Part shown: positions 52,162-60,484 of the stretch, one piece after another | Layout: every line of letters begins with the position of its first letter | Position numbering within the stretch: position 1 is the first letter of the stretch | Assembly (NCBI RefSeq): GCF_013359755.1 | Contig: NZ_JABMCJ010000074.1 | Coordinates: forward strand, 1 to 64,000 | Direction of reading: 5' to 3' | Length of the DNA: 64,000 nt | DNA from: Tardiphaga robiniae | GTDB taxonomy: Bacteria; Pseudomonadota; Alphaproteobacteria; Rhizobiales; Xanthobacteraceae | The notes under the pieces: generated by a model | Told to the model about the DNA's origin: nothing | Database searches by the model: none | Seen by the model: the letters and a program-made list of their open reading frames with translations, nothing else | Translations under genes and position numbers: made by a program

Positions 52162-54387
52162 TCAGAACCGATAGGTTGCAGAGCCCAGCACCGTCCGTCC
52201 CATGCCCGGAAAGCAATCGCCACGGGCAAGGCAGGTGGTCATGTGGCGCTTGTCGGCGAGGTTGCTGGCGTTGATTTGCAGCCGCCATGGACCGGTCTCG
52301 TATTTGATCATGGCATCGAACAGCGTGTAATCTGGCGTCTGCAGCGTATCGGTGCCGTCCCAGGAGGCGCCGACATAGCGCACGCCGCTGCCGATGGTGA
52401 CCTCGCGCAGGCCGAGCGCGGACAGCCGATAGGTGCCCCACAGCGACGCCTGCTGCTCTGGCACGATCTCGACGTGTTTGCCGGCATTGTCGCCGCTCTC
52501 GACCTTGGCATCGAGATAAGTATAGGCGCCGATCAGGTTGAGGTCCGGCGTCACCTTGGTGATGACTTCCAGCTCGGCGCCGCGGATGCGGACCTGACCG
52601 GTCTGGATGGACAACAATGGATTGGTGGGGTCCGAGGCGAGCCGGTTCTTCTCGACAGTGTCGAAGATCGCGCCATTGATCGCGGTGCCCGGGAACGGAT
52701 TGTATTTGAAACCGACCTCGTAGATCTCGCCGCGCTGCGCCTTGCAGATACCGGCGCAGACATTGGCACCGAATACCGGATTGAATGACGTCGCATAGGT
52801 CACATAGGGATTGAAGCCAAACGGCGTCTCATACATCAGGCTGGCGCGGCCGGTGGTTGCCCGCGTGTCCTCGTCGGGGCTGCCGACGACGCGATTGCCG
52901 ACGAAATCCTGCCGGATGCCGAGGGTTGCGAGCCATGGACCCGCGCGGAGCTGGTCCTGCGCGTAGAGGCCGAGCTGGTTCTGCCGGACGCGCGGATCGT
53001 CGAACAGTTCGGGCGCGATCGTCGTCGTGTAGACCGGCGCATAGAGATCGAACGGAGTCGGATCGAAGGCGCTCCCGGTGCGGCTGCGTTCATTGATCTC
53101 GCGATAGTCGGCGCCCACCAGCACCTTGTGGCTGACCGGGCCGGTGAGGAACTTGAACTGCAGATTGTTGTCCATGGTGATCTGGTCGCGGGTTGTCTCC
53201 TGATTGTCCAGGAACCGCGCAACCGTCCGGCGATCGGGATCGAGGTAGGGGTTGGCGGGGTTCGAGAAGCTGTCCGAATAACCGGTGCGATAGATGCTCT
53301 CGATATGAGTGTAGCGCAGGTTCTGCGTGAACTTCACCGCGTCGTTGAAGGAATGCTCGAAGATGCTTCCGATGCCGGAGGTTTCGACCTGGTACAGATC
53401 GTAGCCGGGATAGCCGGTGAAACGGGTGATGGGAATGAGGCCGTTCGGGCCGGGATAGAGCATGCCTTCATGCGGCATGAAACCGGTCCCCGTGCTCGAC
53501 TTGTCCTTCTGGTAGAAGCCCTGAATGGTCCAGTTGGTGTTGGTGGTCGGTCGCCAGGTGAGCGACGGGGCGAGCAGGATGCGGTCATCCGGCGTGAAAT
53601 CGGTCTGCAAGTGACCGTCCCGGAACACGCCGACGAAACGATAGAGCCAGTCGCCGTCTTTGGTCAGCTTGCCGGTCGTGTCCAACTGGATCTGCTTGCG
53701 TCCGAAGTTGTCGAACTGCACGCCGATCTCATTGAAGCCTTCTGCTCGCGGCCGTTTCGAGATCAGGTTGATCAGGCCGGCCACCGAGGTGTCGCCATAC
53801 AGCACGGAAGGGCCGCGAAACACCTCGACGCGCTCCAGCATATAGGGGTCTTGCCGCCATTCGCCGAACTTGAAGGTGTTCACGACGCGGGTGCCATCGA
53901 GGAAGATGTTGGGGTCCTGACCGCGGACGCGCGGATAGTCGCCGCGCGAGTCCATGCCATAGGGGTCGGCGAGCACGCCGGGCACATAGCGTATGGCTTC
54001 CTGAACATTCGTGACCCCTTGATCGGTCATGCGGTCGGCGGTCACCACCGAGATCGATTGTGCGGTCTCGCGCAGCGGCGTGTCGGTCTTCATGCCGGTG
54101 GTGCTCTGCCCGGCGAGATAACCCTGGACCGGACCCGTGCCGGATTCGAAAGCCGGAGCGGCGGTCGCGGCCGGCGCCGTCGACCCCCGCGCTGCAGTTC
54201 GACGGCTGGCGGCGGAGCGCGTCGCCTGCGACCGCTGCGGACGTGCCGGCGTGGCACGCGGTTTGGCCTGCTCGACAACGACGGGCGGAAGCTGGCTCTG
54301 CGCCTGCGCCGGAGCTTCGATCGCGAAGGTCATAAGAACTGCGATAGACGCTCCGAAGAGTCGCTGTGAGGTTTGGGAAATGGCCAC
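52162..54387 (-). CDS. TonB-dependent siderophore receptor 2
   Basis: A 741-aa outer-membrane receptor with signal peptide 1-30, TonB-box-like LPPVVVEQ (33-40), a basic spacer rich in R, A, P and S (41-72), plug from about 98 (KTDTPLRETAQSISVVTADR) and a barrel ending GSATYRF. Shares the plan and many barrel segments with receptor 1 (both contain DNAGK-V and GRTxL near the end). GTG 54387 is the start, with AAGGAG seven bases ahead, inside a palindrome. Confidence 0.93.
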   Translation of the reverse strand: MAISQTSQRLFGASIAVLMTFAIEAPAQAQSQLPPVVVEQAKPRATPARPQRSQATRSAASRRTAARGSTAPAATAAPAFESGTGPVQGYLAGQSTTGMKTDTPLRETAQSISVVTADRMTDQGVTNVQEAIRYVPGVLADPYGMDSRGDYPRVRGQDPNIFLDGTRVVNTFKFGEWRQDPYMLERVEVFRGPSVLYGDTSVAGLINLISKRPRAEGFNEIGVQFDNFGRKQIQLDTTGKLTKDGDWLYRFVGVFRDGHLQTDFTPDDRILLAPSLTWRPTTNTNWTIQGFYQKDKSSTGTGFMPHEGMLYPGPNGLIPITRFTGYPGYDLYQVETSGIGSIFEHSFNDAVKFTQNLRYTHIESIYRTGYSDSFSNPANPYLDPDRRTVARFLDNQETTRDQITMDNNLQFKFLTGPVSHKVLVGADYREINERSRTGSAFDPTPFDLYAPVYTTTIAPELFDDPRVRQNQLGLYAQDQLRAGPWLATLGIRQDFVGNRVVGSPDEDTRATTGRASLMYETPFGFNPYVTYATSFNPVFGANVCAGICKAQRGEIYEVGFKYNPFPGTAINGAIFDTVEKNRLASDPTNPLLSIQTGQVRIRGAELEVITKVTPDLNLIGAYTYLDAKVESGDNAGKHVEIVPEQQASLWGTYRLSALGLREVTIGSGVRYVGASWDGTDTLQTPDYTLFDAMIKYETGPWRLQINASNLADKRHMTTCLARGDCFPGMGRTVLGSATYRF

Positions 54388-54398
54388 GCTTACGCTCC

Positions 54399-54417
54399 TT
54401 AGCTAATTTTCAGCTAA
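54399..54417. promoter_or_regulatory. Palindrome overlapping the receptor 2 ribosome site
   Basis: TTAGCT-N7-AGCTAA, 12 bases before the GTG start and touching the AAGGAG site. A protein bound here would block transcription or translation start. Shape resembles iron-control elements of rhizobia, but it is not the ICE consensus. Confidence 0.4.
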
Positions 54418-54568
54418 GTCGGTAACGCGCGCGTGAAGCGGTGTGAACGGCAAATGGCCATTTCCACAGGCTGCCAGCTTAGTATCGTTCTACTTTTCGA
54501 GCTCTGAATATGTCCAAGGCCCGCATGGAAGGATTTTGGCTCCCCTGTCGCGAAAATAGGCCGATACT

Positions 54569-54595
54569 TGTCGGGACGCGTCGAGCCCATTCGTC
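54569..54595 (+). promoter_or_regulatory. ECF42-type promoter of GST-SnoaL
   Basis: TGTCGG (54569-54574), 17 bases, CGTC (54592-54595), 70 bases before the GST TTG start. Identical elements and spacing to those at 44102, 45949 and 56937. Confidence 0.6.
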
Positions 54596-54664
54596 CTTGG
54601 TTGACGTCATTCGCCAGGCTCATGCAGCGGCGATGTATTTCATCCATCCTGACAGGAGGTTCCC

Positions 54665-55312
54665 TTGTCCCTCACACTGCATTTCCATCCGCTGTCGTCC
54701 TATTGCTGGAAGACGCTGGTCGCGCTGTACGAGAACGACACGCCGTTCACGCCGCATATGGTCAATCTCGGCGACGAAGCCGAGCGTGCGGCGCTGTTGA
54801 AACTGTGGCCGATCGGCAAATTCCCCGTGCTGCAGGACGATGCGCGCGGCGCGATCGTGCCGGAGTCCTCCATCGTCATCGAGTTTCTCGACCGGCATTT
54901 TCCCGGCCGCACGCGTTTCATCCCCGATGGCGACGCCGGCCTGCAAACGCGGCTGCGCGATCGCTTCTATGATCTCTATGTGCACACGCCGACGCAGAAG
55001 ATCGTCGGCGACCGTCTGGTGCCGGCTGACAAGAAGGATCCGCATGGCGTCGCCATGGCGCGGGCCCAGCTCACCACGTCCTACGGCATGATCAACAGGC
55101 AGATGGCGACGAACGTGTGGGCGATGGGCACAGCGTTCACGCTCGCCGACTGTGCGGCTGCGCCGGCGCTCTACTACGCGAACAAGGTGCATCCGTTCGG
55201 AGACGCGCATCGCAACGTCTCGGCCTATCTTGGCCGGCTGCTGGCGCGTCCATCATTCGCGCGGGTGGTGAAGGAGGCGGAGCCATACGCGCACATGTTT
55301 CCGCAGGAGTGA
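54665..55312 (+). CDS. Glutathione S-transferase
   Basis: A 215-aa GST: N-domain MSLTLHFHPLSSYCWKTLVALYE with SSYCWK at the glutathione site, PIGKFPVLQDD, ESSIVIEFLD; C-domain with FTLADCAAAPALYYANKV. TTG start supported by AGGAGG five bases upstream; no ATG fits. It differs clearly from the GST at 42645. The SnoaL-like gene follows and uses a ribosome site overlapping this stop. Confidence 0.9.
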   Translation: MSLTLHFHPLSSYCWKTLVALYENDTPFTPHMVNLGDEAERAALLKLWPIGKFPVLQDDARGAIVPESSIVIEFLDRHFPGRTRFIPDGDAGLQTRLRDRFYDLYVHTPTQKIVGDRLVPADKKDPHGVAMARAQLTTSYGMINRQMATNVWAMGTAFTLADCAAAPALYYANKVHPFGDAHRNVSAYLGRLLARPSFARVVKEAEPYAHMFPQE

Positions 55313-55317
55313 GCATC

Positions 55318-55683
55318 ATGAGTGCCGACAAGGCCGGGATCATTCGAAACCTGTTTGCAGCCTATTTGCGCAATGACCGCAAGGCCGTCGAAGATACGTT
55401 CACGGACGACTTCACCTTTACGAGCCCATTCGATGACGGGATCGACAAGGCGACCTATTTCGTTCGCTGCTGGCGTGTCGCCGACTGGATCGCGCAGCAT
55501 GATCTTGAGCGTATCGCGGTCGATGGCGATGTGGCTTTCGTGACCTATCGTTGCGTGGCGAAGGACGGCAAGAGCTTTCGCAACACCGAAATCTTCGGCT
55601 TCCAGGGCGATCTCATCCGGTCGATCGATGTGTATTTCGGTGCGACGCATAGGAATGGGGTGTTTTTGAAGTGGAAATCTTAG
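55318..55683 (+). CDS. SnoaL-like (NTF2-fold) protein
   Basis: A 121-aa protein of the nuclear-transport-factor-2/SnoaL fold: LFAAYLRNDRKAVEDTFTDD, FTSPFDDGIDKATYF and the final IDVYFGATH. The fold serves isomerases, hydrolases and binding proteins; the active residues do not settle which. It begins 6 bases after the GST stop, whose CAGGAGTGA supplies its ribosome site, so both are in one operon. Confidence 0.82.
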   Translation: MSADKAGIIRNLFAAYLRNDRKAVEDTFTDDFTFTSPFDDGIDKATYFVRCWRVADWIAQHDLERIAVDGDVAFVTYRCVAKDGKSFRNTEIFGFQGDLIRSIDVYFGATHRNGVFLKWKS

Positions 55684-55850
55684 CGCTCATTCTTCAGCAA
55701 GAATAAAAAGAGGTAAGGGGCAAAGCGAAGATTGCAGCCGAAGTATGCGGAGCTGCGCAACTATCCAATCGCGAAGAATAGCTTGAGTGGTATAGGATTC
55801 ATTCGGGCTGTGTATAGTGGAATTAACGTTGTAGATTTGCATGAGAAGAA

Positions 55851-56831
55851 TTGGCGGGGTGCGCGGTGCTAACTTCAAACTCTAAGAACGTAGTTGCGGA
55901 GATTCGAGCCACGATTGCAGCGCGTGAGTCATTGGTGCGAGCCCGTGTGCGGGGCAAGTTGCAGTTCTTAAGCCCATCTCTTCCTGAAGGAGTGGAGCGA
56001 AATCACTCTTCAGTCTTTTGGATTCTTCAGGCCCAGCTTGGCACTCTCGACAAGATGAAGAGCTCGTTCGCTCTGGAAGCTGAGCCTGGAACTTTTGAAC
56101 TATTAGCAATCGCTCGCAATTTATTCGAGAATGTTATTTGGCTTCGCCTCTTCAACAGAGAAAGAGAGTATGGGCTGCTGTTTTACGAGCAGCTTCTCAA
56201 GCAACAAAAGCAAAATACGGAAATGTTCATAGCCAAGGCCAATAGCGAGATATCTCTCTTTCACGAGTTTGAGAGAATTGATGGAGAAAATCTCGACTTT
56301 TCATTCTTTTCGGTTTTGGAGGGTAATCCAACAGACGAGGAAATTCAGGCAGCGCAGGTTACTCACCGCAATTTGACCGATGATCTTGATAATAAGGCGC
56401 GTCGCGCCTTTTCCATTTACGCTAGCGCAGCAAAATTCAATGGCTATGGATATCAATGTAACATCATTCGAGAGAAGGAGTTGCCGCGTCAGCTCTTACA
56501 GCTCGCGGAAATACAGAAGAGTCTTGATAAACTTTGCAGCGCGAAATGGAGTATTCTTAGCGAACCTATGTTTCGTTTGTCTAAGGTGCGTTGGAACTGG
56601 AAAGATCGCGCCAATGACGTCGGGATGATTGAACAGTACAATTTTCTCTACGCCTATACGAGCAGGTTGCTGCACTCGACCCCCATGAACCTAATTACTG
56701 AAAAGCAGCTTTCTGCTTCTGAATCTGCGATGATGCTCGATTATGCATTCATCACTATTCTTGACATTTTTGATTTAATCGATTCGTTTTCGTTTCCGGG
56801 GCAGGCAAATGTAGCGGTGTTCGACCTGTAA
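55851..56831 (+). CDS. AT-rich orphan protein, DUF5677-like
   Basis: A 326-aa soluble protein whose DNA, at roughly 45 per cent GC by eye, is far below the neighbours. The pattern FELLAIARNLFENVIWLRLF near residue 85 and YTSRLLHSTPMNL near 270 resembles DUF5677, a family of unknown function often found near defence or mobile genes; this match is tentative. TTG 55851 gives the longest form, GTG 55866 follows GGCGGGG and may be the real start. No transposase or integrase next to it. Probably a recent transfer. Confidence 0.7.
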   Translation: MAGCAVLTSNSKNVVAEIRATIAARESLVRARVRGKLQFLSPSLPEGVERNHSSVFWILQAQLGTLDKMKSSFALEAEPGTFELLAIARNLFENVIWLRLFNREREYGLLFYEQLLKQQKQNTEMFIAKANSEISLFHEFERIDGENLDFSFFSVLEGNPTDEEIQAAQVTHRNLTDDLDNKARRAFSIYASAAKFNGYGYQCNIIREKELPRQLLQLAEIQKSLDKLCSAKWSILSEPMFRLSKVRWNWKDRANDVGMIEQYNFLYAYTSRLLHSTPMNLITEKQLSASESAMMLDYAFITILDIFDLIDSFSFPGQANVAVFDL

Positions 56832-56936
56832 CGAAGAGTACCGTCAGTTATGTCGGGTACGTCGCTCGTTTACGCGAGGATTTCGCCGTGCCTAGGGCGG
56901 GCTAGAAGTGCCGCTCCCGAAATTATTTCGTAAACG

Positions 56937-56963
56937 TGTCGGTGCCGCACAATCCCGTTCGTC
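56937..56963 (+). promoter_or_regulatory. ECF42-type promoter of the YCII pair
   Basis: TGTCGG (56937-56942), 17 bases, CGTC (56960-56963), 59 bases before the first YCII gene. Fourth copy of the bipartite motif. Confidence 0.65.
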
Positions 56964-57021
56964 TAGTTACAGAGGGTTCGTTGGGCAAGGCCATGGACCG
57001 CTAGTGAACAAGGAGAGACCG

Positions 57022-57438
57022 ATGCGTTTCATGGTGATTGTGCATGCGAACAAGGACACCGAAGCCGGCGTGATGCCGACGACGGAACTGCTGACCGCGA
57101 TGGGCAAGTTCAATGAAGAGATGTGCGATGCCGGCGTGATGCAGGCCGGCGAGGGGCTGCATCCAACATCGAAAGGCGCGCGCATCGTCTTTACCGGCAG
57201 TGAGCCAGTGGTGAAGCAGGGACCGTTCGATGTGACGCGCGATCTGATAGCGGGCTTCTGGCTGATCGATGTCGCCTCGAAGGACGAGGCGATCGCGTGG
57301 ATGAAGCGCGCGCCGTTTGCGGCCGGCGACGAGATCGAGATCCGTCAGGTGTTTGCGGCCGAAGATTTCGGCGACGCCCTCACGCCCGAATTGCGCGAGA
57401 AGGAAGAGCGTCTGCGCGCGCAAGCCGCGAAGAAATAA
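57022..57438 (+). CDS. YCII-related protein, first of pair
   Basis: A 138-aa YCII-domain protein: MRFMVIVHANKDTEAGVMPT, EGLHPTSKGARIVF, and VVKQGPFDVTRDLIAGFW, where Gln replaces Asp of the DGPF motif. The C-terminus is a charged helical tail (ELREKEERLRAQAAKK). AAGGAGAG precedes ATG 57022; an upstream open frame from 56908 runs through the promoter. In tandem with a second YCII gene 27 bases on. Confidence 0.85.
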   Translation: MRFMVIVHANKDTEAGVMPTTELLTAMGKFNEEMCDAGVMQAGEGLHPTSKGARIVFTGSEPVVKQGPFDVTRDLIAGFWLIDVASKDEAIAWMKRAPFAAGDEIEIRQVFAAEDFGDALTPELREKEERLRAQAAKK

Positions 57439-57465
57439 GCGACGAGATCAATAGGGATAGTGACC

Positions 57466-57891
57466 ATGCGATTCATGATGCTGATGATCCCCGGCGGCTA
57501 TGAGACTGCGACGCCGGGCACCGTGCCGGAGGATGTCGAGCGCGTCGCCGCGATGATGGCCTATAACAAGGCGCTGATGGACGCCGGTGTGCTGATCACC
57601 TGCGACGGATTGCACCCGCCATCGATGGGCGCGCGGGTGTCCTTTCCATCCGGCAAGCCGGTGGTGACCGACGGGCCGTTCGCGGAGTCCAAGGAAGTGC
57701 TCGGCGGCTACTGGATGATCGACGTCGCCTCGCGCGACGAGGCCATCGCCTGGGCCAGTCGCTGCCCGGCGACGCCCAACGAGGTGATCGAGATCCGCCA
57801 GGTGCAGGAAATGGCCGATTATCCGGAGGACGTGCAGGCCGTCGCCTCGGGATTCGAGGAGATGCAGACCACCGCAAAGCGGCTCGGCTGA
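57466..57891 (+). CDS. YCII/DGPF domain protein, second of pair
   Basis: A 141-aa YCII protein with the standard motif: MRFMMLMIPGGYET, DGLHPPSMGARVSF, VVTDGPFAESKEVLGGYWMI, and EVIEIRQVQEM. GTG 57460 is an alternative start two codons earlier. Presumed co-transcribed with the gene before it from the promoter at 56937. Confidence 0.87.
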   Translation: MRFMMLMIPGGYETATPGTVPEDVERVAAMMAYNKALMDAGVLITCDGLHPPSMGARVSFPSGKPVVTDGPFAESKEVLGGYWMIDVASRDEAIAWASRCPATPNEVIEIRQVQEMADYPEDVQAVASGFEEMQTTAKRLG

Positions 57892-58054
57892 GGCAAAATC
57901 ACTGCGACGGGCATGAAACGGTCGTGTCGCAACACGGCCGCGTGCCTGCCGCAGGATTTCCGCATGCGGCGGGCGTTGATTTGTTGAGGGAATTTGTGCC
58001 GGTCACACCGTTTTGGTGTGACCTTTTGGCCCGGCTCATGTTAAAGCCCTTCAC

Positions 58055-58759
58055 ATGAGCTGGCGCAAAGACAGCCGCGGCGAGCGCGGTTATCACCACG
58101 GAAATCTGAAAGAGGCGCTGCTGCAGGCAGCGCTCGGGCTGATTGCGGAGAAGGGGCCCGCGGGTTTCACCTTCGCCGATGCCGCGCGCACGGCCGGCGT
58201 CAGCGCGGCTGCGCCCTATCGCCATTTCCGCGATCGCGACGATCTCCTCGCCAGCATCGCGCAGCGTGGCTTCGAGCAGTTCGAGCAGGTGCTGACGGCG
58301 GCGTGGGATGATGGCCGTCCGAATACGGTCACGGCCTTCGAGCGGATCGGCAAGGCGTATTTGAACTTCGCCCGCACTGAACCGGCTTTCTATTCGGCGA
58401 TGTTTGAATCCGGAATCCCCGTAGATTCCAGTCCTGAACTGGCCGCGGCGGGAGAACGTGCCTTCGGTGTGATTCGTGCGGCGGCAGAACGTTTGGCCGC
58501 CTTGACGCCGCCCGGTGTGACGCGTCCGCCGGCGATGATGATGGCGCTGCACATCTGGTCGCTGGCGCACGGCGTGGCCTCGCTGTTCGGCCGCGGCGAT
58601 GCCGCGCGGCGCAAATTGCCGATGTCGCCGGACGACCTGCTGGAGGCCGGCGCGCTGATTTATTTGCGCGGACTGGGCTTTCCAACCGACCAAAACGTCC
58701 ACAAGTCCGACACATCTACAGCGCCCAAATCGGGTCCTTGGGGAACCGCCCCAAAATAA
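58055..58759 (+). CDS. TetR family regulator with WHG domain
   Basis: A 234-aa TetR protein. HTH in residues 14-58 (YHHGNLKEALLQAALGLIAE, then RTAGVSAAAPYRHFRDRDDL) and a TetR_C_33/WHG-type ligand domain containing FARTEPAFYSAMFESG and ALHIWSLAHGVASLF (W-x-x-x-H-G). These often control genes for membrane or lipid stress. The next gene, DUF2852, is behind a perfect palindrome that is a likely operator. Confidence 0.88.
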   Translation: MSWRKDSRGERGYHHGNLKEALLQAALGLIAEKGPAGFTFADAARTAGVSAAAPYRHFRDRDDLLASIAQRGFEQFEQVLTAAWDDGRPNTVTAFERIGKAYLNFARTEPAFYSAMFESGIPVDSSPELAAAGERAFGVIRAAAERLAALTPPGVTRPPAMMMALHIWSLAHGVASLFGRGDAARRKLPMSPDDLLEAGALIYLRGLGFPTDQNVHKSDTSTAPKSGPWGTAPK

Positions 58760-58785
58760 TTTGCGGCGCCCCCCTTGCGGTCGCC

Positions 58786-58813
58786 TTGACAAAATCCGGC
58801 CGTGAGCTACGTA
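58786..58813 (+). promoter_or_regulatory. Sigma-70-like promoter before DUF2852
   Basis: TTGACA at 58786-58791, 16 bases, TACGTA at 58808-58813. The -10 side touches the palindrome that starts at 58813, so a bound repressor would block it. Confidence 0.45.
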
Positions 58814-58831
58814 TGTAAATGTTATTTACAT
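58813..58831. promoter_or_regulatory. TetR operator candidate
   Basis: ATGTAAAT-GTT-ATTTACAT, a perfect 8-base inverted repeat with 3-base spacer. It lies between the TetR gene and DUF2852 and overlaps the promoter at 58786. Confidence 0.65.
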
Positions 58832-58866
58832 TCACAAGCGGCATGGTGCCGCTGATGGAGAGGAAA

Positions 58867-59346
58867 ATGGCCAACGCTGCAGATTACAATCGATGGGGTC
58901 CACCCGCCGATGATCGGGTGTCCTACCAGATGCGCTCACCATGGCACATCGTATTGATCGTGCTTGGTTTTATCATCTGGTGGCCGGTTGGCCTCGCACT
59001 TCTCTTCTTCACACTCGGGAGCAGAAAAATGGGTTGCTGGGATCGTAACGGCCGTTTCGAGAACAAGATGGAGCGGATGCAGTACAAGATGGAGCGCATG
59101 CGCAACCGCATGGAGCGCTCAGGCTTCGGGTCGGGCTTCGGCTTCGGCCCGCCGACCTCGGGCAACCGCGCCTTCGACGAATATCGCGTCGAAACCCTGC
59201 GCCGCCTTGAGGAAGAACAGCACGAGTTCAAGAACTTCCTCGATCGTCTGCGTCACGCCAAGGACAAGGAAGAGTTCGACCAGTTCATGGCGCAGCACCG
59301 CCCAAAGCCGACCCCGCCATCGGATAACAATCAGCCGCAGGGCTAA
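58867..59346 (+). CDS. DUF2852 membrane protein
   Basis: A 159-aa protein with two closely spaced membrane segments (IVLIVLGFIIWWPVGLALLF) and then a Met/Arg-rich stretch with ENKMERMQYKMERMRNRMER, a Gly/Phe-rich part, and a helical tail with RRLEEEQHEFKNFLDRLRHA. This is DUF2852, widespread in alphaproteobacteria; role unknown. ATG 58867 follows GAGAGGAA; earlier in-frame ATGs at 58819, 58843 and 58855 lie in the operator region. Ends before a strong terminator. Confidence 0.85.
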   Translation: MANAADYNRWGPPADDRVSYQMRSPWHIVLIVLGFIIWWPVGLALLFFTLGSRKMGCWDRNGRFENKMERMQYKMERMRNRMERSGFGSGFGFGPPTSGNRAFDEYRVETLRRLEEEQHEFKNFLDRLRHAKDKEEFDQFMAQHRPKPTPPSDNNQPQG

Positions 59347-59733
59347 CAGCCCCAAACTGATAGCGTCAGGCGGTAGCGCCCCCTTCGCCCGATGCCGACA
59401 TCGCCGCCCGTCTGATCATTCAGGCGGGCGGTTTTGCTTTGTCACGGGCCCTTCACGAACAAGCGAATACCGCTTCATTTCTCGGCCAAAACACGCTTTG
59501 GTAACTCCGCATTAACCATGACTGGCGTCTGGTAAAAGCCGCAGAAACGCGTGCAAGCCCTTGTTTTGACATGTTGGCAGGGAATTTAGGGCTCGGCTTC
59601 GGACAAGCCCTCCATGCGACACAACAAGAACATTGCACTGGCGTTCCGCGCCGCGCGCGATGCGTGGCCGCGGCACCAGCGATGAGCAAGTCGCTGGCAA
59701 ATTGAGGATTTTTGCGTTGAGAGGATACCGTTC
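59347..59733. other. Intergenic region before tolQ (387 bases)
   Basis: Contains the DUF2852 terminator (59404-59431) and, nearer tolQ, a TTGACA at 59566-59571 without a good -10. No ORF with codon use like a gene. The usual ybgC thioesterase gene before tolQ is not present. Confidence 0.6.
59404..59431 (+). terminator. Rho-independent terminator of DUF2852
   Basis: CCGCCCGTCTGA pairs with TCAGGCGGGCGG (one G-T pair) around a 4-base loop, followed by TTTTGCTTTG. Strong by form. Confidence 0.85.
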
Positions 59734-60447
59734 ATGAATCCGGCCGATGTGGCGCAGTCAGCCCTGCCGCTGGCTTCATCCGACGTTTCGCTGATCGCGC
59801 TGTTCCTGCAGGCCCACTGGATCGTGAAAGCGGTCATGCTGGGACTGCTGGGCTGTTCTGTGTGGGTCTGGGCGATCGCGATCGACAAGATGTTCCTGTA
59901 TGCGCGCACACGCCGCGCCATGGACCGGTTCGAGCAGGCCTTCTGGTCCGGCGAGTCCATCGAGGATCTGTACCGCGCGCTTTCCGCCAAGCCGACGCAG
60001 TCGATGGCGGCGTGTTTCGTCGCGGCGATGCGCGAGTGGAAGCGGTCTTTCGAAAGCCAGGCGCGCTCCTTCACCGGTCTGCAGATGCGCATCGACAAGG
60101 TGATGAACGTTTCCATAGCCCGCGAGGTCGAACGCCTCGAGCGCCGCCTTCTGGTGCTGGCGACGGTTGGTTCGGCCGGCCCCTTCGTCGGCCTGTTCGG
60201 CACCGTCTGGGGCATCATGTCGAGCTTCCAGGCGATCGCGGCGTCCAAGAACACATCGCTGGCGGTGGTCGCACCGGGCATCGCGGAAGCGCTGTTTGCC
60301 ACGGCCATCGGCCTTATCGCCGCCATCCCGGCGACTATTTTCTACAACAAATTCACGTCAGAAGTGAACAAACAGGCCCAGCGCCTGGAGGGGTTTGCCG
60401 ACGAGTTTTCAGCGATCCTGTCGCGCCAGATCGACGAGCGCGTCTGA
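59734..60447 (+). CDS. tolQ: Tol-Pal system proton channel subunit TolQ
   Basis: Inner-membrane protein of the Tol-Pal complex, which pulls the outer membrane inward during division. 237 aa with three membrane segments (near 27-47, 140-160 and 175-195). VGSAGPFVGLFGTVWGIMSS and ALFATAIGLIAAIPATIFYN are the ExbB/TolQ signature. GAGAGGA precedes the ATG. Forms the proton-driven motor with TolR. Confidence 0.95.
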   Translation: MNPADVAQSALPLASSDVSLIALFLQAHWIVKAVMLGLLGCSVWVWAIAIDKMFLYARTRRAMDRFEQAFWSGESIEDLYRALSAKPTQSMAACFVAAMREWKRSFESQARSFTGLQMRIDKVMNVSIAREVERLERRLLVLATVGSAGPFVGLFGTVWGIMSSFQAIAASKNTSLAVVAPGIAEALFATAIGLIAAIPATIFYNKFTSEVNKQAQRLEGFADEFSAILSRQIDERV

Positions 60448-60484
60448 TGGGTGACGAATTGAACCTTGAAGTGAGCACCCTGTC

